Shown: positions 39,372 to 51,024 of the stretch, in pieces
Layout of the letters: each line of letters opens with the position of its first letter
How positions within the stretch are numbered: the first letter of the stretch is position 1
Assembly (NCBI GenBank): GCA_003864495.1
Contig: PEDN01001352.1
Span: 992,001 to 1,056,000, forward strand
Length of the DNA: 64,000 nucleotides
Origin: Nemopilema nomurai
Taxonomy: Eukaryota > Cnidaria > Scyphozoa > Rhizostomeae > Rhizostomatidae
Direction: 5' to 3'
Translations under genes and position numbers: made by a program
The notes under the pieces: model-generated
Database searches by the model: none
The model's input: the letters and a program-made list of their open reading frames with translations, nothing else
What the model was told of the DNA's origin: nothing

Positions 39372-42300
39372 ATGGCTGGAAATGAAAATAAAGAGAATCA
39401 AGAAACAGAAAGTAATGAAGAACAACAAGTTACAATTGAAAAAGTGGTGGCTAAAGATAATAAAGGAATCGATTACAGCAAACTTATCAGTGAGTATTCA
39501 CAGCAGCTGTTAAATTAGGCCTTACTTCTCTACCTCCACCTAATAAATTGTCAATTGTCGTGGAAACTACGTGGGATATGAAAACGAAAAGATATTTTTT
39601 GGTTTTCAGTTTACTTTTCAGGTAAAGTTAAAACCATTGATTTACTGATTTATAAATTTCAAAAGCTGCTTGGAGGATAGTAACAATGTCTTCCTTAGAA
39701 GTCCTTTGGTATAACTCTTTGAACTTGGTACATTTTAGAACAGTTTGGAAGTGCACCTGTTTCAAAGGAACAAATTGACAGAATAGAAAAAATAACTGGG
39801 AAGAAGGCTCACCATTTTCTCAGGAGAGGGATCTTTTTTTCGCAAAGGTGAGCATGACAAGCAAACTAGTAAATTCTTGAATATTGATATACACCCTTTT
39901 TTATAAGGAACGACTTTATAAGGAACCTACATGTAGAAGGCGGAAATATTTAAAGAACTTATACTACTAAAAACGAAATCACTAAGGAACTTTTCGATTT
40001 GAAATATTCTTATAACTGCAAGCATCAAGAACTAGAAAGCCGATTCTATTCATTTGTAGCCAATACTCGCATAGACTGTGATCTTTATCACTGCTCAAAA
40101 ATATTGGTGTGCTAAGTTGCTCTGATAAACATTCTAAGTTTTAGTAAGAATGTTTTTATTCCATTTGTTGAAATTGTGAGCTTGAATTATAATTTAAGTG
40201 CATTGTTTAACCTCATAGTCACAAAAAATTTTCTGGAGTTTGTTGGTGCCAAATAGTCTAAATGTTTATTTTTAAGGACCCAACTTTTTTCAACACTAAT
40301 GGACACCTTGTGTGAGAATTCAATATATATATATATATATATATATATAACAGTTATATATAGAGAGCAGGGTTATTCTTAGTTGCTATGAAGAGTATAA
40401 TTACTGAATGTGGCCATTGATTAAATACTGCTTGTGAATTCAATTTATGCTCCTTGTTGAATCTTTTAGCCAAATTTTGTAGGTTGTGACTTTCCAGACA
40501 CCATTTGACTTGCTGTTTTTCTAAGATCATCTTGCTTATATTTGCAACTCTTTGTATCTCTAAATGATCTTATTTTGTTTAGCATGCACAGCTCAAATAT
40601 TTTGGGGTATAAGTAATCTAAGTATTTTGATTCCTTTTATTGTCACATCATAACATTTGGAGTGTTGGTAGCTATAAGTAGCTCCAAAGTCCAGTGAATT
40701 GCTAAATACTTCAAACATTCACAGGGACTTGAATATCATCCTGGATCATCATGAGAAGCAAAAGCCATTTTATCTCTATACTGGCAGAGGACCTTCATCA
40801 GAAGCAATGCATCTTGGACATCTGATACCATTCATTTTTACCAAGTAAGCAAAACTATTTGCATTGGCTCATTGTAACTTCCTTTTCCTTTGTATTGAAA
40901 GTATCAAGGCTATTTGACATTATTATAGGGGTAGTAATTTTTAGTTTTATGGTACTCCCTAAAAATTTACTTTTTTTATTTTCCAGATATCTTCAAGATG
41001 CATTTGATGTTCCTTTAGTTGTGCAATTGACAGATGATGAGAAATATCTCTACAAGGATATCACTGTAGACCAGGCTCATAGACTGGCATATGAAAATGT
41101 GAAAGATATCATTGCCTGTGGTTTTGATGTCAATAAGACCTTCATCTTTTCAGACATTGACTATATTGGGTATGTTGTTTTTTTGTTGTTTTTTTCTAAA
41201 AGAATTGTTGTAACCATATATAATGAGCTGAACTGTTTAGTAGAGTTGCATAGATAACATGTGCTATTTGAAGCCCCCATCACTTTTTATGTGAAGCCCC
41301 CATCAAATTATAGATGGCTGTGTTATCATCAAACAGATATGATTACTGAAATGTGCCAGACTAATTGTTTAAAGAGTTGGTGTTGATTTGCCATAAGATT
41401 GATAGGAAAGATGGCTTCCTTCTTGTTGTTGCCAATAAGGTGTAGCATAATTCCGCTTATATAGAGGCCTCCCTACAAAGTGGAGACTGCATGGAAAGAA
41501 GGCATTGCTTCCATATATTTTGACTTGGTCACTTCTTGTATACTAATTAATTCCTTCTTTGATTATATTCATTTTATCTTTTGTCTTTGTTGTCACTTTG
41601 CTTATAATGATTCATTAAGCATGAAGTGTATTGGGACACTGAAAGGTGAAGACACTTTATTTGTTGACTTTCTTCTCTATTCAATAAATTTTTGTAGTTG
41701 CCTCTTTAATCTGTTAGTCTAAACTTATTTTATTTACAATTTGACCAATCATTCTTCTTTAGGCAATGCTCAGATTTCTACAAAAATATTTTGAAAGTCC
41801 AAAAATGTGTGACGTTTAATCAAGCACGTGGAATCTTTGGATTTGGAGAAAGTGATAATATCGGTAAGTACTTGACTTACCAGTGTTTGGATATTTTTGA
41901 GTGAATGCTGGTGTTATGCTTTTTTCATGCAATTTGAACTTTGATATTGGTGGTTGTCTTTCACCACAGAAACATTTTAAGGTTCAGATTTTTCAAAGAT
42001 GCCTTACCTTGTGATGATGACTAGATGAAGCAAGCTGTTTCTTATTCTTGTTTGTGATTTTGATGCCAATGCTCGAAATGTCAGGGTGACTGCATGTGGT
42101 ACTATTTTAGGAAAGATATCATTCTCTGCCATCCAAGCAAGCCCAAGTTTTAGCTCTTCATTTCCACACATTTTTGGACCTGCAAAGAATTTACCCTGTT
42201 TGATTCCATGTGCCATTGACCAGGTAAATTTCCCGGTCACCTATTCACAATTTGCTCTTGAGTTATCTCATCTTTACATTTTTGTTTTCAAGTTAGCTCA

Positions 42301-43483
42301 AGTGTAATCTTTTGTTATGGTAGAATAATAGTAAAAGTCACTCATTGGATTCTGAATTAGGATGGTTTGAGCTCAGCAATCGTTAAAAACTTGTTCATGG
42401 TACTATTGTTTAGACCAAATTTATTTGTTCAACCTTATTTGAATGAGGAGACTATACCATTTTTAACTTACATCATTGTATCATTTTCATCATTGCAAAA
42501 ATCTATATTTGAACTTTGGAATATTATGATAGAATGAATTACAAAGATCTGAAACATCTCTATAACACAAATTCTTCCTCTTCTGTTTTCAGATTTTTGT
42601 ATGCTTCTCTTTTGCCAGGACCCATATTTCAGGATGACTAGAGATGTTGCACCAAGACTTGGATACCACAAGCCTGCTCTCATTCACTCAACCTTTTTCC
42701 CTGCCTTGCAAGGTGCAAAAACGAAAATGAGCGCAAGTGATCCAAATTCGTCGATATTTTTAACAGATAGTGCCAAGCAGATAAAGAACAAGGTGAAAAG
42801 CACGTTTTATTCATTGATGGAGAGTTGAAAATGTAATATTATGGCTTAATTACTATACAACGCAATATAACGATTACGTTGTGGAGCCTAAATAGTTTTC
42901 CAACAACGGAATGTTTAATTTTGAAGTATAAATATCATATGTGATTATCGGAAGATGCAACGTGACCTTTGTAACCGAATGGCTCTTGCAGTTTTTTGTC
43001 TATTAGATAAGTCATACTTCCTTCCTTTTTACAGGTGAATAAGCATGCATTTTCAGGTGGTAAAGACACCATAGAGGAACATCGTGAGCTTGGTGGTGAT
43101 ACAACTGTTGATATCGCTTATCAGTATTTGACCTTCTTCCTGGAAGACGATGATAGACTGCAGCAGATAAAAGAGGTTTGTTGCTTTATTTTCGTCCAAA
43201 AACACCGACATGAAGATAGTAACAATCTCACAGAGATCTCTAAAGATGCTCTGCTTTTATCCCTGTTTTGCAGGCAATCACTGCAAAGCTGTTATGGTAC
43301 AATGGGTCGTTCTTCTTTTAGGATTATTCAAGTGGCAAAATACTTACTGGCGAACTGAAGAAAGAGTTGATATCAGTTTTGCAGCCTATAATTGCACAGC
43401 ATCAAGAAAGACGTAAAAATATCACAGACGAAATTCTTAAAGAGTTTATGACACCAAGAAAACTTGCGTTTCAGTATTCTTAA
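39372..43483 (+). CDS. WARS1: Tryptophanyl-tRNA synthetase, cytosolic type
   Basis: A class Ic aminoacyl-tRNA synthetase that charges tRNA-Trp in the cytosol. Nine exons: 39372-39489, 39739-39847, 40725-40844, 40987-41169, 41763-41863, 42111-42223, 42619-42792, 43035-43175, 43322-43483; all in phase, 406 residues. The HIGH-like motif is HLGH at residues 105-108 and the KMSKS-like motif is KMSAS at 284-288, both as in eukaryotic cytosolic enzymes. Other hallmarks are [41 protein letters not shown] and the C-terminal EFMTPRKL. Human WARS1 has 471 residues because of an N-terminal WHEP domain; here residues 1-35 are an acidic, Lys/Glu/Asn-rich stretch without that fold. A satellite array begins about 280 bp after the stop. 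Confidence 0.95.
40323..40350. repeat. (AT)n microsatellite
   Basis: About 14 uninterrupted AT dinucleotides in WARS1 intron 2. Confidence 0.9.
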
Positions 43484-43765
43484 TGATTGATTTAATTTCC
43501 CGGTAGATGAACATCTGAAATTTAATCATTAGATGGTTCAATCCTAGTCAAATGCAGAATGAACACAATCGTTTCCGGCTTGATGCTGAAGTTATACTTT
43601 CTCCAATGATCGAACAGGCTTCTACAGTTTCTACTGAAACATACCTAATTAGCATTAAGAAGAAAAACTCTTAGCTGAAGACTAATTATCTTGGCAGGAA
43701 AATAGCCTTGGAAAACCAACATTGCTAGAATGCCTCGGATACATCTGTCGCCTATTCAACCTTAA
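43484..43765. other. WARS1 3' flank leading into the satellite
   Basis: No exon is visible. I find no AATAAA between the WARS1 stop and the array. Traces of satellite sequence such as ATAGCCTTGG (about 43,704) suggest that the array edge is already decaying here. Confidence 0.5.
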
Positions 43766-44429
43766 GAAACATCTATCGTCATTTTGGCAAGACTTTAGCC
43801 TTAGTTTTTGCGACAAATCGACATCAAGAAAACAGCCATTTCTCACAAACCAAACGGAATTCTTCTTGGAGAAGCACACACAGACATCTATTCATCATTT
43901 GGAACACATCTAACATGCAATCCGGAAAAAAATTTTGCTCAAAAACTTGCCATTTTGGCAAAGCTATAGCCTTGGTTTTCGTCGGTAAATCGAAATGATG
44001 AAAACAGCCATTTCTCACAAACCAAACGGAATTCTTCTTGGAGAAGCACACACAGACATCTATTCATCATTTGGAACACATCTAACATGCAATCCGGAAA
44101 AAAAATTTGCTCAAAAACTTGCCATTTTGGCAAGGCTATAGCCTTGGTTTTCGTCGGTAAGTCGAAATGATGAAAACAGCCATTTATCACAAACCAAACG
44201 AAATTCTTCTTGGAGAAGCACACACAGACATCTATTCATCATTTGCAACACATCTAACATGCAATCCGGAAAAAAAGTTTGCTCAAAAACTTGCCATTTT
44301 GTCAACGCTATAGCCTTGGTTTTCGTTGGTAAATCGAAATGAAGAAAACAGCCATTTATCACAAACCAAACGGAATTCTTCTTGGAGAAGCACACACAGA
44401 CATTTATTCATCATTTGGAACACATCTAA

Positions 44430-45330
44430 CATGCAATCCGGAAAACAAATTTCGCTCATAAACTTGCCATTTTGGCAAGGCTATAGCCTTGGTTTTCGTC
44501 AACAAATCGAAATGATTAAAACAGCTATTTCTCACAAACCAAACGGAATTCTTCTTGATCTAACATGCAATCCGGAGAAAAAAATTTTGCTCAAAAACTT
44601 GCCATTTTGGCAAGGCTATAGCCTTTGTTTTCGTCGGCATATCGAAATGTAGAAAACAGCCATTTCTCACAAACAAAACCGAAGTCTTCTTGGAGAAGCA
44701 CACACAGACATCTATTCATCATTTGGAACACATCTAACATGCAATCCGGAAAAAAAATTTTGCTCAAAAGCTTGCCATTTTTGCAAGGCTATAGCCTTGG
44801 TTTTCGTCGGTAAATCGAAATGATGAAAACAGCCATTTCTCACAAACCAAACGAAATTCTTCTTGAAGAAGCACACACAGACATCTATTCATCATTTGGA
44901 ACACATCTAACATGCAATCCGGAAAAAAAATTTGCTCAAAAACTTGCCATTTTGGCAAGACTATAGCCTTGGTTTTCGTCGGTAAATCGAAATAATGAAA
45001 ACAGCCATTTCTCACAAACCAAACGAAATTCTTCTTGAAGAAGCACACACAGACATCTATTCATCATTTGGAACACATCTAACATGCAATCCGGAAAACA
45101 AATTTCGCTCATAAACTTGCCATTTTGGCAAGGCTATAGCCTTGGTTTTCGTCAACAAATCGAAATGATTAAAACAGCTATTTCTCACAAACCAAACGGA
45201 ATTCTTCTTGATCTAACATGCAATCCGGAGAAAAAAATTTTGCTCAAAAACTTGCCATTTTGGCAAGGCTATAGCCTTTGTTTTCGTCGGCATATCGAAA
45301 TGTAGAAAACAGCCATTTCTCACAAACAAA
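44430..45330. repeat. Higher-order duplication within the satellite
   Basis: Two blocks about 652 bp apart (near 44,430-44,690 and 45,080-45,330) share private variants: TTCGCTCAT, GTCAACAAATCG, a 39-bp deletion right after CTTCTTG, and GGCATATCG. This shows that a multi-monomer segment was duplicated as a unit, as in unequal exchange. Confidence 0.85.
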
Positions 45331-45358
45331 AAAAAATAAAAAAAAAAAAAAAAAAAAC
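45327..45358. repeat. A-rich tract interrupting one satellite monomer
   Basis: A run of about 30 mostly A bases replaces the normal ACCAAACG stretch in one monomer of the second higher-order copy only. The first higher-order copy lacks it, so it arose after the duplication or is a sequencing or assembly artefact. Confidence 0.7.
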
Positions 45359-48300
45359 CGAATTCTTCTTGGAGAAGCACACACAGACATCTATTCATCA
45401 TTTGGAACACATCTAACATGCAATCCGGAAAAAAAATTTTGCTCAAAAACTTGCCATTTTGGCAAGGCTATAGCCTTGGTTTTCGTCGGTAAATCGAAAT
45501 GATGAAAACAGCCATTTCTCACAAACCAAACGGAATTCTTCTTGGAGAAGCACACACAGACATCTATTCATCATTTGGAACACATCTAACATGCAATCCG
45601 GAAAAAAAATTTTGCTCAAAAACTTGCCATTTTGGCAAGGCTATAGCCTTGGTTTTCGTCGGTAAATCGAAATGATGAAAACAGCCATTTCTCACAAACC
45701 AAACGGAATTCTTCTTGGAGAAGCACACACAGACATCTATTCATCATTTGGAACACATCTAACATGCAATCCGGAAAAAAAATTTTGCTCAAAAACTTGC
45801 CATTTTGGCAAGGCTATAGCCTTGGTTTTCGTCGGTAAATCGAAATGATGAAAACAGCCATTTCTCACAAACCAAACGGAATTCTTCTTGGAGAAGCACA
45901 CACAGACATCTATTCATCATTTGGAACACATCTAACATGCAATCCGGAAAAAAAATTTTGCTCAAAACTTGCCATTTTGGCAAGGCTATAGCCTTGGTTT
46001 TCGTCGGTAAATCGAAATGATGAAAACAGCCATTTCTCACAAACCAAACGGAATTCTTCTTGGAGAAGCACACACAGACATCTATTCATCATTTGGAACA
46101 CATCTAACATGCAATCCGGAAAAAAAATTTTGCTCAAAAACTTGCCATTTTGGCAAGGCTATAGCCTTGGTTTTCGTCGGTAAATCGAAATGATGAAAAC
46201 AGCCATTTCTCACAAACCAAACGGAATTCTTCTTGGAGAAGCACACACAGACATCTATTCATCATTTGGAACACATCTAACATGCAATCCGGAAAAAAAA
46301 TTTTGCTCAAAAACTTGCCATTTTGGCAAGGCTATAGCCTTGGTTTTCGTCGGTAATCGAAATGATGAAAACAGCCATTTCTCACAAACCAAACGGAATT
46401 CTTCTTGGAGAAGCACACACAGACATCTATTCATCATTTGGAACACATCTAACATGCAATCCGGAAAAAAAATTTTGCTCAAAAACTTGCCATTTTGGCA
46501 AGGCTATAGCCTTGGTTTTCGTCGGTAAATCGAAATGATGAAAACAGCCATTTCTCACAAACCAAACGGAATTCTTCTTGGAGAAGCACACACAGACATC
46601 TATTCATCATTTGGAACACATCTAACATGCAATCCGGAAAAAAAATTTTGCTCAAAAACTTGCCATTTTGGCAAGGCTATAGCCTTGGTTTTCGTCGGTA
46701 AATCGAAATGATGAAAACAGCCATTTCTCACAAACCAAACGAATTCTTCTTGGAGAAGCACACACAGACATCTATTCATCATTTGGAACACATCTAACAT
46801 GCAATCCGGAAAAAAAATTTTGCTCAAAAACTTGCCATTTTGGCAAGGCTATAGCCTTGGTTTTCGTCGGTAAATCGAAATGATGAAAACAGCCATTTCT
46901 CACAAACCAAACGGAATTCTTCTTGGAGAAGCACACACAGACATCTATTCATCATTTGGAACACATCTAACATGCAATCCGGAAAAAAAATTTTGCTCAA
47001 AAACTTGCCATTTTGGCAAGGCTATAGCCTTGGTTTTCGTCGGTAAATCGAAATGATGAAAACAGCCATTTCTCACAAACCAAACGAATTCTTCTTGGAG
47101 AAGCACACACAGACATCTATTCATCATTTGGAACACATCTAACATGCAATCCGGAAAAAAAATTTTGCTCAAAAACTTGCCATTTTGGCAAGGCTATAGC
47201 CTTGGTTTTCGTCGGTAATCGAAATGATGAAAACAGCCATTTCTCACAAACCAAACGGAATTCTTCTTGGAGAAGCACACACAGACATCTATTCATCATT
47301 TGGAACACATCTAACATGCAATCCGGAAAAAAAATTTTGCTCAAAAACTTGCCATTTTGGCAAGGCTATAGCCTTGGTTTTCGTCGGTAAATCGAAATGA
47401 TGAAAACAGCCATTTCTCACAAACCAAACGGAATTCTTCTTGGAGAAGCACACACAGACATCTATTCATCATTTGGAACACATCTAACATGCAATCCGGA
47501 AAAAAAATTTTGCTCAAAAACTTGCCATTTTGGCAAGGCTATAGCCTTGGTTTTCGTCGGTAAATCGAAATGATGAAAACAGCCATTTCTCACAAACCAA
47601 ACGGAATTCTTCTTGGAGAAGCACACACAGACATCTATTCATCATTTGGAACACATCTAACATGCAATCCGGAAAAAAAATTTTGCTCAAAAACTTGCCA
47701 TTTTGGCAAGGCTATAGCCTTGGTTTTCGTCGGTAAATCGAAATGATGAAAACAGCCATTTCTCACAAACCAAACGGAATTCTTCTTGGAGAAGCACACA
47801 CAGACATCTATTCATCATTTGGAACACATCTAACATGCAATCCGGAAAAAAAATTTTGCTCAAAAACTTGCCATTTTGGCAAGGCTATAGCCTTGGTTTT
47901 CGTCGGTAATCGAAATGATGAAAACAGCCATTTCTCACAAACCAAACGGAATTCTTCTTGGAGAAGCACACACAGACATCTATTCATCATTTGGAACACA
48001 TCTAACATGCAATCCGGAAAAAAAATTTTGCTCAAAAACTTGCCATTTTGGCAAGGCTATAGCCTTGGTTTTCGTCGGTAATCGAAATGATGAAAACAGC
48101 CATTTCTCACAAACCAAACGGAATTCTTCTTGGAGAAGCACACACAGACATCTATTCATCATTTGGAACACATCTAACATGCAATCCGGAAAAAAAATTT
48201 TGCTCAAAAACTTGCCATTTTGGCAAGGCTATAGCCTTGGTTTTCGTCGGTAATCGAAATGATGAAAACAGCCATTTCTCACAAACCAAACGGAATTCTT

Positions 48301-50090
48301 CTTGGAGAAGCACACACAGACATCTATTCATCATTTGGAACACATCTAACATGCAATCCGGAAAAAAAATTTTGCTCAAAAACTTGCCATTTTGGCAAGG
48401 CTATAGCCTTGGTTTTCGTCGGTAATCGAAATGATGAAAACAGCCATTTCTCACAAACCAAACGGAATTCTTCTTGGAGAAGCACACACAGACATCTATT
48501 CATCATTTGGAACACATCTAACATGCAATCCGGAAAAAAAATTTTGCTCAAAAACTTGCCATTTTGGCAAGGCTATAGCCTTGGTTTTCGTCGGTAATCG
48601 AAATGATGAAAACAGCCATTTCTCACAAACCAAACGGAATTCTTCTTGGAGAAGCACACACAGACATCTATTCATCATTTGGAACACATCTAACATGCAA
48701 TCCGGAAAAAAAATTTTGCTCAAAAACTTGCCATTTTGGCAAGGCTATAGCCTTGGTTTTCGTCGGTAATCGAAATGATGAAAACAGCCATTTCTCACAA
48801 ACCAAACGGAATTCTTCTTGGAGAAGCACACACAGACATCTATTCATCATTTGGAACACATCTAACATGCAATCCGGAAAAAAAATTTTGCTCAAAAACT
48901 TGCCATTTTGGCAAGGCTATAGCCTTGGTTTTCGTCGGTAAGTCGAAATGATGAAAACAGCCATTTATCACAAACCAAACGGAATTCTTCTTGGAGAAGC
49001 ACACACAGACATCTATTCATCATTTGGAACACATCTAACATGCAATCCGGAAAAAAAATTTTGCTCAAAAACTTGCCATTTTGGCAAGGCTATAGCCTTG
49101 GTTTTCGTCGGTAATCGAAATGATGAAAACAGCCATTTCTCACAAACCAAACGGAATTCTTCTTGGAGAAGCACACACAGACATCTATTCATCATTTGGA
49201 ACACATCTAACATGCAATCCGGAAAAAAAATTTTGCTCAAAAACTTGCCATTTTGGCAAGGCTATAGCCTTGGTTTTCGTCGGTAATCGAAATGATGAAA
49301 ACAGCCATTTCTCACAAACCAAACGGAATTCTTCTTGGAGAAGCACACACAGACATCTATTCATCATTTGGAACACATCTAACATGCAATCCGGAAAAAA
49401 AATTTTGCTCAAAAACTTGCCATTTTGGCAAGGCTATAGCCTTGGTTTTCGTCGGTAATCGAAATGATGAAAAGAGCCATTTCTCACAAACCAAACGGAA
49501 TTCTTCTTGGAGAAGCACACACAGACATCTATTCATCATTTGGAACACATCTAACATGCAATCCGGAAAAAAAATTTTGCTCAAAAACTTGCCATTTTGG
49601 CAAGGCTATAGCCTTGGTTTTCGTCGGTAATCGAAATGATGAAACAGCCATTTCTCACAAACCAAACGGAATTCTTCTTGGAGAAGCACACACAGACATC
49701 TATTCATCATTTGGAACACATCTAACATGCAATCCGGAAAAAAAAATTTGCTCAAAAACTTGCCATTTTGGCAAGGCTATAGCCTTGGTTTTCGTCGGTA
49801 AGTCGAAATGATGAAAAACAGCCATTTCTCACAAACCAAAACGAATTCTTCTTGGAGAAGCACACACAGACATCTATTCATCATTTGGAACACATCTAAC
49901 ATGCAATCCGGAAAAAAAATTTTGCTCAAAAACTTGCCATTTTGGCAAGGCTATAGCCTTGGTTTTCGTCGGTAAATCGAAATGATGAAAAGAGCCATTT
50001 CTCACAAACCAAACGGAATTCTTCTTGGAGAAGCACACACAGACATCTATTCATCATTTGGAACACATCTAACATGCAATCCGAAAAAAA

Positions 50091-51024
50091 ATATATCGTC
50101 ATTAATTGTCATTAATTGCAGCTAACATATATATAATTCAATTCCACGGCTCTTTGGTATTTGTGTTACTTGAAAATTTCCATTTAATCAAGTTCAAATG
50201 AAAAAGTATAATTATGACCGACTTTCTTGCCCAGGTCTCTGAGTGTTTTTTGATGTAAAATTGACAGCACCAAGAGTCGGTTTCAAATGATATCATGTTT
50301 CTATATCATCTATGTTAAGCTGGATTTTTCGAACCGACCTTTTTGGTAAAAAAGCCACGGGTTCATTTACCATTGATAAGCTGCAAATTTTCAATAAGCC
50401 TATTTTTCAGTCAGAATCTCTAAGTTTAGTTAACATCATGAAATGTCGCAAATTATTTTTACTTAGAACTCATTCTATATCAATTAACATTTTTTCTAGT
50501 GTTGATTCACACAATTCCCCGATTTATAGCTATCGTCAATAGGATTTGATCATTAGGCTCTTTCTCCTTCTCTATTAATTAGTTAGCTCTTCTTCGGAGG
50601 TAATCAGGTTATGTCAAAACTGTTAACCAGAAGATTAACTTGCGTCTGTTTGTTTGTATAATGGGCTCTCAAATATATATGGGAACAGTTTTCTTTTAGA
50701 TGGTTGCAAAACATTTTGTCTTAATAAAAGTTAATATCATAGGTAATGTCTGTAGGTAAAAGAGATGTTTTTCATCTCAATAACTTAAATTAAAAAATTA
50801 ATACTAAACCATTTTCGACGAATGTCCAAATGCGATTTATTTTCAAAGCTACCTAAAAATTATCATCACTTCTAAAAAATCATTAACAGAAATTATCTAC
50901 ATTGATTCAAAAATCAGTCAATTGATGCATGTTTATGTGTTAATTCACTCGTCTTATAGACACACCGCTCTGTTAGTTGTTAGCCGCGCCTTTATCTTTA
51001 GTTCATTTGCTGGGTGTCTAGAAA
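50091..51024. other. AT-rich DNA between the satellite and the carrier gene
   Basis: No exon recognised. A TTTATT at 50,836-50,841, which is AATAAA on the minus strand, lies about 185 bp past the stop of the first carrier gene and could be its polyadenylation signal. Confidence 0.5.

Larger units (their letters stand above)
43766..50090. repeat. Tandem satellite array, 172/173-bp monomer, about 36 copies
   Basis: A head-to-tail array of about 6.3 kb. Monomers are 172 or 173 bp, differing mainly in GGTAATCG versus GGTAAATCG. Most carry an EcoRI site within CGGAATTCTTCTTGG. Copies from about 46,300 to 49,800 are nearly identical, whereas the first units (43,766-44,500) are diverged. The last copy breaks off at about 50,087 into unrelated AT-rich DNA. 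The open frames inside are by-products of the repeat: the period is not a multiple of three and both strands are open. Each monomer contains a 16-bp perfect palindrome CAAGGCTATAGCCTTG and a stem-loop CTTGCCA-TTT-TGGCAAG. The function is unknown; the length is close to one nucleosome with linker. Confidence 0.95.

Noticed and set aside
43824..49811. Dozens of open frames of 62-115 codons on both strands
   Set aside because: They are by-products of the 172/173-bp satellite: the same peptides recur in step with the repeat, on both strands and in several frames, and length variants shift the frame.
43766..50090. CRISPR-like array
   Set aside because: The copies are contiguous with no unique spacers, the unit is far too long, and the setting is an animal genome.
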